A stretch of DNA of 64,000 nt from Parerythrobacter jejuensis (GTDB lineage: Bacteria; Pseudomonadota; Alphaproteobacteria; Sphingomonadales; Sphingomonadaceae). The translations under genes were made by a program, and so were the position numbers. Shown here piece by piece: positions 52,428 to 61,843 of the stretch (the first letter of the stretch is position 1; each line of letters starts with the position of its first letter). The notes under the pieces were generated by a model. It had not been told where the DNA came from. It worked only from the letters and a program-made list of their open reading frames with translations, and searched no databases. The stretch spans positions 1,116,001 through 1,180,000 of the forward strand of contig NZ_BAAAZF010000001.1 in the NCBI RefSeq assembly GCF_039536765.1, written 5' to 3'.

Positions 52428-54563
52428 TCAGGCCACTGCAATCCGGACCGGAATGGCGCTTTGCAACGCCTGTCCGGTGATGGGATCAAAGTCGACTTCG
52501 TCGCTGGTAAGCCGGTTGGTGGAACCACCCATCTCGCGCACATTGTGTTTGCCCGCTTCGCTGTCGCCAAACGCATGGGCCATCGAAATCAGCCCGCGCC
52601 GAACCCTGTCGCTGCCCTTGGCAACGCCATGGATGCTGGCATGGGGGCTGGTGATTTCGATCACGTCCCCGTCGGCAATGCCCTGCTGCTGCATATCATC
52701 GGGATGGATGTAGGCAGGGTTGGTGGTGATCTTGCGCCCCAGCCTTTCGAGTGGCTGACCGATCGAATTGAAGCGGGCCTTGGACCGGCGTGAGATCAGG
52801 CGGAAATCAAACCCGGCCGCACGCGCTTCATCCGCGCCATATTTCTCCAGGTTCTTCGGCATGTCACCAGCCGCGAGATCAAATTTGTGCTGTTCCTCTT
52901 CATCTGCAGCCTCGATCACGGGATGCAGATCCTCATAGATCACAGCGGCACCGCCTGCGGCCTGCACATCCTGGCGTACCTGGCTCGGCGGGACGAGGCA
53001 TCCGGCAGTCATCAGGTCGAGGAAGGTCTGCTTGTCCGGGCATTCATCCATCGGCACAGGCCCGCCCGGCAGGTTCATCTGGACGCCCAGATATTTGCCG
53101 ATGCTCCACAGCATTTCATACTCGTCGATCACATCGCCCGGAGCGTCTGCAACCGCCTCTGTGTAACGGGCATAGGCGCGTTCGTGCCACCATTCGGAAA
53201 GGTTGGTGATGTCTTCACGCTCCAGGCATTGCTTGGGCGCGAGCACCACATCGGCGCGTTTCGCACTGGCCGACATCCATGGATCGATCTGCACAAATAT
53301 CTCCAGATCATCGAGCGCCTTGCGCATCTTGAGCTGGTTGGGGAAGCCGACCTCCGGATTGCCGCCCACTGAAATCAGAGCGCGGATCTGCCCCTTGCCC
53401 GGCGTGAGAATCTCGTCCGCCATCACATTGCACGGCATCTCGAACAGCAATTGGCCAAGCCCGCGGAAACGCGATTTGGCCATCCCCTCTACCCCGAACA
53501 TCGGTGCCGGTGGTGCCACTTGCGCACGCTTGGGTGTCTGCGCGGTGTAAACCCCGGGAACGCCGCATTTTTCACCCTCTTGCTTGAACCGGGCACATAG
53601 CGTGTTGAGGCAACAGACGAGGTATTCGGTCAGCGTGCCGTTGCCGGCCATTTCCGGACCGGTCCCGGTAACCGCACACCCTTTCGAGCCATTGGCAAAC
53701 ATGCGAGCTGCGGCAACCAGTTGATCTTTCTCGACACCGGCCCGCTCTGCCGCAACATCAGGCGTAAACGCTGCGACCGCTGCCTTGAGCTCTTCAACCC
53801 CGTCGACATGCGCCGAGACGAAATTGCGATCGTACAATTCCTCCTCGAAAATCACATTGAGCATCCCTGCCAGCAATGCGGGATCTTCGCCCGGCTTCAC
53901 GGGCAGGTAGATATCGGCAAGCTGACCGACTTCGGCCAGCCGCGGATCGGCGACGATCAGCTTGAGACCTTCCTTCTGGCGGTCCCGGATGCGCTTGGAC
54001 GGGCTGAAGGGCGGCACGCCACCGACCGGCGCGTAGTGCGACACGATCGGATTGTTGCCGATAAACAGCGCGACATCCGCGTCGGAGAAATTGTTCACCC
54101 CTCCCATCCATTTGCCATAGCGCTCGGTCGTGAAAACCTTGGCTGGCTGGTCGAGCGTCACCGACGTGAAGAAATGCTTGGTCCCGATCGCCTGGGCGAG
54201 GCTCATCGTGGCCATCATCGCTGAACTGTTCTGGTATCCACCAGACCCCATGAACAAGGCGATCGAATCCGGCCCGTATTTATCGATAATGCGGCGAAAT
54301 TCGCTGCCGACATGATCCAGCGCCTCAGCCATCGGCGTTTCCCGGAATTCGCCGTTTGCATCACGGACCAGTGAGTGGTGCAGGCGATGTTCCGCATTGT
54401 GCGAATCCGGCAGCTCGCGGCCCTTCATGCAGGTGTATCCGCCATATTCGGGATCGTCGGGATCACCTCTGACGGACTGGACTTTGCCGTCCTCCACATC
54501 GACCAGCATCGCACAATTGGCGTGGCAAAAACGGCAAAACGTCTTGTGTGTCTGGATGCCCAT
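52428..54563 (-). CDS. Molybdopterin-dependent oxidoreductase (DMSO reductase family)
   Basis: The 711-residue protein has the N-terminal [4Fe-4S] ligands C10, C13, C17 and C45 (TFCRFCHANCAM, YTCMKG) and the molybdopterin-binding domains of the DMSO reductase family, with the C-terminal dinucleotide domain near residue 600 (NPAYIHPDDMQQQGIADGDVIEI). There is no twin-arginine signal, so it is cytoplasmic. It may hydroxylate or oxidise the substrate anaerobically (as steroid C25 dehydrogenase does) or be a formate-type enzyme. The start 54563 has AGAGAGGATC. It heads the long minus-strand operon. Confidence 0.88.
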   Translation of the reverse strand: MGIQTHKTFCRFCHANCAMLVDVEDGKVQSVRGDPDDPEYGGYTCMKGRELPDSHNAEHRLHHSLVRDANGEFRETPMAEALDHVGSEFRRIIDKYGPDSIALFMGSGGYQNSSAMMATMSLAQAIGTKHFFTSVTLDQPAKVFTTERYGKWMGGVNNFSDADVALFIGNNPIVSHYAPVGGVPPFSPSKRIRDRQKEGLKLIVADPRLAEVGQLADIYLPVKPGEDPALLAGMLNVIFEEELYDRNFVSAHVDGVEELKAAVAAFTPDVAAERAGVEKDQLVAAARMFANGSKGCAVTGTGPEMAGNGTLTEYLVCCLNTLCARFKQEGEKCGVPGVYTAQTPKRAQVAPPAPMFGVEGMAKSRFRGLGQLLFEMPCNVMADEILTPGKGQIRALISVGGNPEVGFPNQLKMRKALDDLEIFVQIDPWMSASAKRADVVLAPKQCLEREDITNLSEWWHERAYARYTEAVADAPGDVIDEYEMLWSIGKYLGVQMNLPGGPVPMDECPDKQTFLDLMTAGCLVPPSQVRQDVQAAGGAAVIYEDLHPVIEAADEEEQHKFDLAAGDMPKNLEKYGADEARAAGFDFRLISRRSKARFNSIGQPLERLGRKITTNPAYIHPDDMQQQGIADGDVIEITSPHASIHGVAKGSDRVRRGLISMAHAFGDSEAGKHNVREMGGSTNRLTSDEVDFDPITGQALQSAIPVRIAVA

Positions 54564-54704
54564 CGGCGTGATCCTCTCTATTCCGTAAGGGAAGATACCA
54601 GAACAGATGCGGCGAACGACTGACACTTTTGGGCGTAGCGACCGACAAAGGCGCTCTGCATAGGGTCGGCGACCAACCAAACAGAGCAGCCCCAGGAGAC
54701 TTCA

Positions 54705-55706
54705 ATGCCGACGACAGCACGCCAATGGCTTCTGAACGGACATCCGCGCGGGCGCGGCATTGAAGACGGTGATTTCAAACTGGTCGAAACCGAAATCGCC
54801 GATCCCGGCGAAGGCGAAGTTTTGCTCAAGACCCATTTTCTGGGTTTTGATCCGGCGCAAAAGGGCTGGATGGAGAACATTGCAGACTATGTCGCCCCGA
54901 TGGCGCTTGGCGATGTGATGCGCGGCAGCGGAATCAGCGAAGTGATCGCCAGCAATCATCCCAAATTCCATGTCGGCGAATTTGTCTTCGGCAGTATCGG
55001 CTGGACCGAATATCTGGTCAGCAATGGCGAAGGCCTGACCAAGGTTGAAACCAGCTTGCCGCCGACCGCCGTACTCTCGGTTTTGGGCACAACAGGTGTA
55101 ACTGCCTATTGCGGCCTGTTCAAAGTGGGCAAGCCGGTGGCAGGTGACACGGTGCTGGTTTCCGGAGCAGCCGGAGCGACGGGTTCGGTCGTCGGCCAGT
55201 TGGCAAAAATTGCCGGGTGCCGCGCTGTCGGGATCGCGGGTGGACCGGAAAAGTGCAAATGGCTGGTCGAGGAAGCTGGCTATGACGCCGCCATTGATTA
55301 CAAGGCGGGCGGCGTGAAAGAACAGATCAAGGAGCACTGCCCGGGCGGAGTTGATGTGATCTTCGACAATGTCGGCGGATCGATCCTCGATGATATGCTG
55401 GCCAATATCGCAACCGGTGCGCGGGTTGTTATCTGCGGCGGTATCAGCCGCTACGAGACAGGCGACTTACCGTCCGGGCCGAAGAACTATTTCAACCTGA
55501 TCTTCCGCCGCGCCAGTATGGCAGGGTTCATCGTGCTCGATTGGGCAGCGGAATTTCCTGCCATTCGCAAGCGGCTCGAAGGCTTCGTGCATGATGGCAG
55601 CCTGAGCTATCAGGAAGACATCCAGGAAGGGTTCGAAAACGCGCCCGAAACGCTCAACCGGCTGTTCCGGGGCGCCAATCGCGGCAAGCAGATGCTGAAA
55701 CTTTAG
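54705..55706 (+). CDS. CurA-like NADP-dependent oxidoreductase (MDR family)
   Basis: The 333-residue homologue of the reductase at 51394 shares VSGAAGATGSVVGQLAKIAGCRAVGIAGG and CPGGVDVIFDNVGGSILDDML. It is divergent from the molybdopterin gene, with 141 bases between them, and converges with mobA with one base between stops. It probably reduces an enone or enal of the pathway. The ribosome site is CAGGAG. Confidence 0.9.
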   Translation: MPTTARQWLLNGHPRGRGIEDGDFKLVETEIADPGEGEVLLKTHFLGFDPAQKGWMENIADYVAPMALGDVMRGSGISEVIASNHPKFHVGEFVFGSIGWTEYLVSNGEGLTKVETSLPPTAVLSVLGTTGVTAYCGLFKVGKPVAGDTVLVSGAAGATGSVVGQLAKIAGCRAVGIAGGPEKCKWLVEEAGYDAAIDYKAGGVKEQIKEHCPGGVDVIFDNVGGSILDDMLANIATGARVVICGGISRYETGDLPSGPKNYFNLIFRRASMAGFIVLDWAAEFPAIRKRLEGFVHDGSLSYQEDIQEGFENAPETLNRLFRGANRGKQMLKL

Positions 55707-55707
55707 C

Positions 55708-56226
55708 CTAATGCGCGCCGGGCAAGTCGCCGGGCGTATTCACATTGGCAAGTGGCGGATCGAAACGGACCTTGCGTGCGCCCACATGCTCGGCAAAGCC
55801 GTAAAGAGCGCGTCCACCGCTAGCCAGAAATGCATCCAGCTCCGGCGCCAGGGCCGCAGGCCACAGGCCGATGACAGGCTGGCTTTGCACAATCGCCGGG
55901 CCTGACCCGGCCAGCGCGTCGATCAGGTCCGTTGGTAGATTGTGGACATCGCATCCTGCGCTGAGCACTGCATTATAACCATTGCCCGCGGCGAAATGCA
56001 GCGCAGCGTTCAGGCCCCCTAGAGGCCCCAAGCCTGTATCAGGCCGGTCCGCGATACACTCGAAGCCGGTTTCGTCCCGCCCGCACACAAGCACTGCCTG
56101 AGTCTGCGCCGCCAGGGCAGCCGAGACCCGATCAATCAGGCGTTCGCCATCGACCAGGGCATACGCCTTGTCGCTGCCGAAACGTCGCGCTTTGCCCCCT
56201 GCGAGGACGGCGCCCAGAATGTTCAC
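55708..56226 (-). CDS. mobA: Molybdenum cofactor guanylyltransferase
   Basis: The 172-residue protein attaches GMP to molybdopterin to form the (bis-)MGD cofactor used by DMSO reductase-family enzymes. The nucleotide motif is LAGGKARRFGSDKAY; GLGPLGGLNAALHF and AGCDVHNLP are also typical. GTG is the start (GAGG five bases upstream, just behind the stop of the preceding gene); longer frames lie inside that gene. Its location beside the molybdopterin oxidoreductase suggests dedicated cofactor supply. Confidence 0.85.
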   Translation of the reverse strand: MNILGAVLAGGKARRFGSDKAYALVDGERLIDRVSAALAAQTQAVLVCGRDETGFECIADRPDTGLGPLGGLNAALHFAAGNGYNAVLSAGCDVHNLPTDLIDALAGSGPAIVQSQPVIGLWPAALAPELDAFLASGGRALYGFAEHVGARKVRFDPPLANVNTPGDLPGAH

Positions 56227-56233
56227 ATGGGCC

Positions 56234-56575
56234 TCAGTCGAATTGCTCGGACGGTTTGCCCTCGGCATTGTAGACTGGCCCTTCAGCATCCACCCGGTAT
56301 TTCTTGCTGACCGCATTCTCGATCCCGAACGATCCCATATGGGCCAGCATTCCGGCATATTCCTTGTTCGCGAAATGATGGGCCAGCGATTCTTCGCTCT
56401 CCCATTCTTCGAACACATTCACGCGTGCCGGATTGTTGAGATCGGCGCTCCAATCGTAATGGATGCAGCCATCCTGCGACAACGCGCCGTCGATCCATTT
56501 CTGGGCCGATTTGAGCGCTTCTTCACGTTTGGCTGGATCAAGGTCGATCTGGGCGGAAATGACAATCTTGGCCAT
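56234..56575 (-). CDS. Antibiotic biosynthesis monooxygenase (ABM) domain protein
   Basis: The 113-residue protein is a single ABM/dimeric alpha-beta barrel: IVISAQIDLDPAKREEALKSAQ, DGCIHYDWSADLNNPARVNVFEEWES and FANKEYAGMLA. Members act as cofactor-independent monooxygenases, heme-degrading enzymes or accessory proteins. It lies between a SnoaL-like gene and mobA on the same strand with gaps of 2 and 7 bases. Confidence 0.8.
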   Translation of the reverse strand: MAKIVISAQIDLDPAKREEALKSAQKWIDGALSQDGCIHYDWSADLNNPARVNVFEEWESEESLAHHFANKEYAGMLAHMGSFGIENAVSKKYRVDAEGPVYNAEGKPSEQFD

Positions 56576-56577
56576 GC

Positions 56578-56991
56578 TTATTCCCCTTGCGGATTGTATT
56601 CGGCAACAATTTCGAAGACGCGCTTGGCATAGACCCAGCGCCCGTCCCGCTTGACCAGATCATCGGTATAGAGGCCGCCGATCATGCGGGTCGAGCCATC
56701 TTTGCCCTTCAGCACTTCCTGGGTCTGGACGCGTGATGTGGCGGTATCGCCATCGACCTCGATCGCAGCTGGCACACAGCTGAAGCTGACCGCTTCGAAA
56801 TTGGCCATCGCCCCCAGCCACACTTCGACGATCTTGTCGCGGCCCTTGATATCCATGCCCATGAAGCCCCAATCGGCATCATCGGCCCAGACCGAGCCCC
56901 AGGTCTCCGCGTCGAAGCGGACCACGCCGTCGCCATAGATTTCATGCAGCTCGCGGATCGCCAGGCGATCTTCGATAGGGCCAGTAAACAT
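56578..56991 (-). CDS. SnoaL-like (NTF2-fold) protein
   Basis: The 137-residue protein has the fold seen in FTGPIEDRLAIRELHEIYGDGVVRFDAETWGSVWADDADW and KRDGRWVYAKRVFEIV. This is the SnoaL_4-type family common in aromatic/steroid clusters. The start 56991 has a GGAGAGAGAC site. It is first in the three-gene unit with the ABM protein and MobA and is divergent from the SDR at 57123. Function unknown. Confidence 0.8.
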   Translation of the reverse strand: MFTGPIEDRLAIRELHEIYGDGVVRFDAETWGSVWADDADWGFMGMDIKGRDKIVEVWLGAMANFEAVSFSCVPAAIEVDGDTATSRVQTQEVLKGKDGSTRMIGGLYTDDLVKRDGRWVYAKRVFEIVAEYNPQGE

Positions 56992-57122
56992 GTCTCTCTC
57001 CTTTGGATTGGCCTGTCTATTCTCTCTCTGGCCGCCCGCCACAATGACCATTTTTGGGAAGGGCGCGCAGCCACGAGCCAAGCTAGAAGAGCAATCATAA
57101 CGAATAGACAGGAGCATTCATC

Positions 57123-57938
57123 ATGGCACGGCTCGACGGCAAGACAGCAGTAATTTTGGGTGCGGCCAGTGCCGGGAATATGGGCCAGGTGATCGCCCGC
57201 CTGTTCGCCAGCGAAGGCGCAACCGTAATGGTCGCCGGTCGCCATGAAGGTCCGCTCAAATCACTGGCCGAGGAAATCGGCGGGCACTATGCGATTTGCG
57301 ACATTACGGATCGTGGCCAGGTGCAGGCCATGGCCGCCAAGGCGAAAGCTGATATGGGCCGGGTGGACGCGGCGATCAATTGCACAGGTTGGGGCCTACT
57401 CGCCAGCCTGGTCGAGACCACGGAAGAACAGCTCGACCAAATCGTCGATCTGCAATTCAAGGGCACCCATCACTTCTTGCAGGCCTTCGTCGAGCAGATG
57501 ATCGCACAGGAGCCCAGCGGAGGATCGCTGATCTCGCTATCTTCCGCTACCACCAAAGCGCTGATCAACAACCATGCCGCCTATATCGGCACCAAGCGCG
57601 GGACCGAGGCATTGATCGAATGCGTCGCCAATGATTACGGGCCGCAGGGGATCAAGGCCAACACGGTCTCCCCCGCATTCACCGAAAGCCCGATGACTGC
57701 CGACAGTTTTCAGGTTCCCGGGTTGGTCGACGCGTTCCTGCCGAAATACCCGATGGGTCGGCTCAACACGTCGGAAGACGTTGCCAATGCCTGCCTGTGG
57801 CTATGCACCGACGAGGCGTTTCTGACCGGGCAGAACATCCAGCCCAATGGCGGCGTGACGTTGCGGGGCAACCCGCAGGCCACCGATATCGAGCGCTCGG
57901 TGGGCGCTGCCATGGCCGCCCAGGCTGGCGACGGTTAA
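57123..57938 (+). CDS. SDR family oxidoreductase
   Basis: The 271-residue SDR has an altered glycine-rich loop (LGAASAGNMGQVIAR, in place of TGxxxGIG), basic AGRHEG suggesting NADP, NCTGWG replacing NNAG, and catalytic LSSATTKALINNHAAYIGTK (tyrosine and lysine retained). C-terminal GQNIQPNGGVTLRG is typical. It has no tight partner: it diverges from the gene at 56991 and converges with the SDR at 57960. Confidence 0.88.
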   Translation: MARLDGKTAVILGAASAGNMGQVIARLFASEGATVMVAGRHEGPLKSLAEEIGGHYAICDITDRGQVQAMAAKAKADMGRVDAAINCTGWGLLASLVETTEEQLDQIVDLQFKGTHHFLQAFVEQMIAQEPSGGSLISLSSATTKALINNHAAYIGTKRGTEALIECVANDYGPQGIKANTVSPAFTESPMTADSFQVPGLVDAFLPKYPMGRLNTSEDVANACLWLCTDEAFLTGQNIQPNGGVTLRGNPQATDIERSVGAAMAAQAGDG

Positions 57939-57959
57939 CTCGCAGCGGACTGATGCAGG

Positions 57960-58736
57960 TTAGTATTGGGCCGTGCCGCCATCCACACTGATGGTGGCAC
58001 CGGTAATGCCGCCGCCTTCTGGGGACGCGAGGAGCATCGCCACCGCGGCAATTTCCTCCACCGTGTTGGGGCGCTTGATCGCCGCCTCCTGCGCGAACAT
58101 GTCGATCATCGCATCGAACTCCATGCCCATCGCCTCCGCTGTGGCCGGTCCATTGTTCTTGATGATGTCGGTGATCACCAGCCCCGGACAGATCGAATTG
58201 ACCGTGACGCCCTCGGTCCCGACCTCGCGCGCCAATGACTTGGTCATTCCATTCACGGCATGTTTGGCCGCCGTATAGGCCGTGAAAACCGGCTTGCCGT
58301 GCTTGCCCTCCATCGAGGACATATTGATCACGCGCCCCCATTGGTTCGCCAACATGGTCTTGAGCGCGCGCCGTGTCGCCCAGAAGGTGGAATAGACGTT
58401 CCACTTCATCGCCTCGTCGAAGGCTTCGTCCGACAGATCAACCATCGGCTGCAAATCCCCTGCCCCGCCTGCATTGTTGACCAAGATATCAATGCTGCCG
58501 AGACCGGAAACGGTGGCATCGATAAACCCCTCAACGTCCTCCTGCTTCATCACGTCCCCGGCAAAGAAAAACGCGCGATCGCCGACCCCCAATTCATCGA
58601 GGACCTTCTGCCCCTTGTCCGGATTGCGGGCCATCAGAGCGACACTTGCCCCTTCCGCCAAAAAGGCCTCCGCAATGCCTCGACCCAAACCGGCCGTGCC
58701 CCCTGTGATCGCCGCTACTTTGCCTTCGAGCTTCAT
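57960..58736 (-). CDS. SDR family oxidoreductase
   Basis: The 258-residue classical SDR has ITGGTAGLGRGIAEAF, NNAGGAGDLQPMVD, and catalytic NMSSMEGKHGKPVFTAYTAAK. Loop and tail resemble 3-hydroxyacyl or cyclic alcohol dehydrogenases. It diverges from the KstD-like gene at 58841. The mRNA start region has no overlap with other genes. The substrate is not determined. Confidence 0.9.
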   Translation of the reverse strand: MKLEGKVAAITGGTAGLGRGIAEAFLAEGASVALMARNPDKGQKVLDELGVGDRAFFFAGDVMKQEDVEGFIDATVSGLGSIDILVNNAGGAGDLQPMVDLSDEAFDEAMKWNVYSTFWATRRALKTMLANQWGRVINMSSMEGKHGKPVFTAYTAAKHAVNGMTKSLAREVGTEGVTVNSICPGLVITDIIKNNGPATAEAMGMEFDAMIDMFAQEAAIKRPNTVEEIAAVAMLLASPEGGGITGATISVDGGTAQY

Positions 58737-58840
58737 GGGTCGTCTCCTTCACAATTGTTCTGTTTGGCACAACGTTAGCGGCAGCGACGGATCGGTGCAC
58801 CTCGCCAAAATGGAGGGTTGTCGCTGGCCCGCGCTTCGCC

Positions 58841-60466
58841 ATGACTGGCGCGATGGAAACATGTGATGTGATTGTGCTGGGTTCGGGAGCTGCCGGGATG
58901 AGCGCAGCGCTTGCTGCCCATGATGCTGGCGCCAAGGTCATTCTGCTCGAGCGCGACGAGCGCGTTGGCGGGACGTCGGCTGTGTCGGGCGGCGTAATCT
59001 GGGTCGCCGACAATCCGCGCATGCGCGACGCGGGCTTGGAGGACAGCCGCGAAGACGCGCTGGCCTATTTCCGTGCTCTCGATCACGGTGATCTGGTTGA
59101 CGAAACGCTCGAAGCATTCATCGACAAAGGGCCGGAAGCGCTGGAATTTCTGGAAAGCATTGGTGCCCTGAAGGTTGCCCTGCTCGAGGGATATCCGGAC
59201 TATTACCTCGACCGCCCGGGCGCCAAACCCGGCGGCGGGCGGGCGCTTGATCACGATCTCTTCGCGCTTACCGAACTGGGCGATTGGGCAAACAAGATCA
59301 CCGCCATCGAAGATATCAAACCGATGATGCTGCGTGAGACCCCGCTGGGCGGGGGAACCGGCGTGGTAGATCCGGACGAAATGGGCCGGCGGATCGGCGC
59401 GCAGGAGCGCGGCTTTGGCCAAGCGATGGTTGGCCGGTTGCTCAAGGCCTGTCTTGATCGCGGGATTGAACCGCGCACAGGAGCCGATGTCGAGCAATTG
59501 CGGATCGACGATGGACGGGTCACCGGTGTCGCCTTGGCGGATGGCACAGAACTCACCGCCACGCAGGGCGTCGTCTTGTCGACCGGCGGGTTCGAGTGGA
59601 ATGACGAGATGCGACAGGCCTTCCTGCGCGGGCCGATGGATGCACCCGCTTCGCCGCCGACTGCGGGCGGTACAGGCCTCGCGTTATCGATGGCTGCCGG
59701 GGCCAAGCTGGGCAATATGACCCAGGCCTGGTGGGCGCCCACTCTCGCCCCGCCCGATCGCAAATGGGCGGATGGGCAGCAACGGGCAGAACCTGTCCTG
59801 ATCGAGCGAACAGTGCCGCATTCCATTCTGGTCAATCGGGCCGGGAAACGTTTCTGCAACGAGGCCGCAAACTACTCGGCTCTGGCGGGCGCGTTTCATG
59901 CGTTTGATCCGCAAAGTTATGATTACCCCAACCTGCCCGCGTGGCTGGTGTTCGATGCGCAATATGTAGAGCGCTATCCGATCGGCACCCGTATGCCCGG
60001 CGAGCCGGTGCCGGACTGGGTGGCACGTGCCGACAGCCTGGCCGAGCTGGCCAACACACTCGGGATTGCATCCGATGCGTTGGAGGCGACGGTCGAACGC
60101 TTCAACCAGCATGCGAGCGCTGGCTATGATCCTGATTTCCAGCGCGGGACCAGCGCCTATGATCATTTCTACGGTGACCGGAGCCGCGAGGGCACTGCGG
60201 TGACATTAGGGCCGATCAAGCAGGGGCCGTTTTACGCGGTCGAAATCCATATGGGGCTGCTCGGCACCAATGGAGGGGCGCGCACCGATGGTTCGGCACG
60301 CATTCTCGGGCATGACGGAAGCCCGATCCCGGGCCTTTATGGTGCAGGCAATGCCATCGCCTGCCCCACCGGCGGCATCTATGCCGGCGCGGGCGGCACG
60401 CTGGGCCCTGCCCTCACCTTCGGAGTGATCGCAGGCCGCGCTGCCGCCCGGCGCGACAATAGCTGA
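58841..60466 (+). CDS. KstD-like FAD-dependent dehydrogenase
   Basis: The 541-residue flavoprotein has the N-terminal FAD motif VIVLGSGAAGMSAALAAHDAG, GGTSAVSGGVIWVADN, and a C terminus IYAGAGGTLGPALTFGVIAGRAA. This resembles 3-ketosteroid delta1-dehydrogenase, where a Tyr and a Gly four residues apart (Tyr487 and Gly491 in KstD1) are catalytic; here YAGAG gives the same spacing. It would introduce a double bond next to a ketone. Steroid substrate is only suggested. The frame also allows a start at 58853. Confidence 0.83.
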   Translation: MTGAMETCDVIVLGSGAAGMSAALAAHDAGAKVILLERDERVGGTSAVSGGVIWVADNPRMRDAGLEDSREDALAYFRALDHGDLVDETLEAFIDKGPEALEFLESIGALKVALLEGYPDYYLDRPGAKPGGGRALDHDLFALTELGDWANKITAIEDIKPMMLRETPLGGGTGVVDPDEMGRRIGAQERGFGQAMVGRLLKACLDRGIEPRTGADVEQLRIDDGRVTGVALADGTELTATQGVVLSTGGFEWNDEMRQAFLRGPMDAPASPPTAGGTGLALSMAAGAKLGNMTQAWWAPTLAPPDRKWADGQQRAEPVLIERTVPHSILVNRAGKRFCNEAANYSALAGAFHAFDPQSYDYPNLPAWLVFDAQYVERYPIGTRMPGEPVPDWVARADSLAELANTLGIASDALEATVERFNQHASAGYDPDFQRGTSAYDHFYGDRSREGTAVTLGPIKQGPFYAVEIHMGLLGTNGGARTDGSARILGHDGSPIPGLYGAGNAIACPTGGIYAGAGGTLGPALTFGVIAGRAAARRDNS

Positions 60467-60470
60467 GCGC

Positions 60471-61754
60471 TCAGCGCTTCTTCGGCTCGAATTCGATATG
60501 GAGTTCCTTCAGGCTGCGGAGCAGGAAGTGGGGATGGTAGGTGAAATCATTTTTGCCTTCGGCGAACCACATATCTTCGAACCGGTCGATGACGGCGGTA
60601 AATCCCCAGGCCAGTTCGCGCCGCGCCAGAGGTGCGCCGAGACAATGATGGACGCCTGATCCAAACCCCATATGGCTGCCCGCCTTGGGCCGATCCAGAT
60701 CGAGTTTTTCGGGGCATTCAAACTGCCGCTCGTCGCGATTGGCAGCAGCGAAGCGCACATTGATCATCGACCCGGCAGGAATCGCGACCCCGTCAATTTC
60801 GATGTCGCTGGCCACGAAGCGCATCAGGCTCTGCACCGGCGATTCCAGCCGTACGACTTCTTCGACGAAGGTCTTCATATAGGTATCGGGATCGTTGCGC
60901 AGCTGGTGCCAGACATCCTTGTTCTCGATCAGCAGCTTCATACCCGCTGCCAGGGCATTGGTGGTCGTCTCGCTCCCGCCAACAAAAGTATCCGCCATCA
61001 TTTCGGCATGCAGCTCGTTATCGGTCAGCGGGCGTCCCCATTCCTCGATCACGGTGTTTACCAGGACACTGATCAGCGAATCATCTGGTTCCTTGCGCAA
61101 GCGTTCGAAGATCGGCTGGAAATATTGCTGCGCCTCGATTTCGCGATCGACCATTTCCATGTGCTGGTCTTCCGGCAGCATCAGCGAGATGCGATGGAAG
61201 AACGCATCCGTCCAGCGCTTGATTTGCCACATATCCTCGCGCTTGGCCCCCATCTGCTCACCGATGATAAACAGCGGCAGCGGGATGCAGAATTGCTGCA
61301 CCCAATTGCAGTGCCCATCGTCCAGAAAGCTATCGATCAATTCGTAAGCCAATGTCTCAACCTTCGGATCGATCTCCTTGATCTTACTCGGTTTGAAGGC
61401 CTGGTTGAACATCGCGCGCATTTGCTTGTGCTCGGGATCATCGCGGCCGTTGAGAGTCGGCGCCGGGACCCAGCCCTTTTCCGCAAAACGTTCGGCAACC
61501 ATCTGGCCACGCTCGATATTTCCGGCGCTGGCCCGGAAAGGTGTGTCGGCGCTGCTGCTGGGAAAGGTGACCGGGTCCATCAATATCCGGCGCACATCGT
61601 CATAGCGGCTGACCACGAACATGTCGGTCCCCTCGATCCGGAAAACCGGCGCCTCGTCGCGCAAGGTCTTGTAGGCGTCATAGGGGCATTGCTGCACCTG
61701 CGGATCGAACAGGTTGATGTCCGGTTGTTCTGCCTCGGTCACCGTATTCGCCAT
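60471..61754 (-). CDS. Cytochrome P450
   Basis: The 427-residue bacterial P450 has the I-helix FVGGSETTTNALAAG, ExxR in VEEVVRLESPV, and heme-thiolate C371 in FGSGVHHCLGAP. Starts further upstream lack a ribosome site; 61754 follows GGGAGGACC. It is clearly different from the P450 at 48917. It converges with the KstD-like gene, 4 bases apart, and diverges from the SnoaL-like gene at 61844. Ferredoxin partners are not in the window. Confidence 0.92.
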   Translation of the reverse strand: MANTVTEAEQPDINLFDPQVQQCPYDAYKTLRDEAPVFRIEGTDMFVVSRYDDVRRILMDPVTFPSSSADTPFRASAGNIERGQMVAERFAEKGWVPAPTLNGRDDPEHKQMRAMFNQAFKPSKIKEIDPKVETLAYELIDSFLDDGHCNWVQQFCIPLPLFIIGEQMGAKREDMWQIKRWTDAFFHRISLMLPEDQHMEMVDREIEAQQYFQPIFERLRKEPDDSLISVLVNTVIEEWGRPLTDNELHAEMMADTFVGGSETTTNALAAGMKLLIENKDVWHQLRNDPDTYMKTFVEEVVRLESPVQSLMRFVASDIEIDGVAIPAGSMINVRFAAANRDERQFECPEKLDLDRPKAGSHMGFGSGVHHCLGAPLARRELAWGFTAVIDRFEDMWFAEGKNDFTYHPHFLLRSLKELHIEFEPKKR

Positions 61755-61843
61755 CAGGTCCTCCCGAAATTGCCTATGGTCAATCGCGCTACCCTCTCCC
61801 GATACTGGACCTGCAACAATTGCCACAATTGGGGAGGAACGCG

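Noticed and set aside
58841-60466. Firm call as steroid delta1-dehydrogenase
   Set aside because: The family match is good, but core steroid-ring genes are absent, so only KstD-like is supported.
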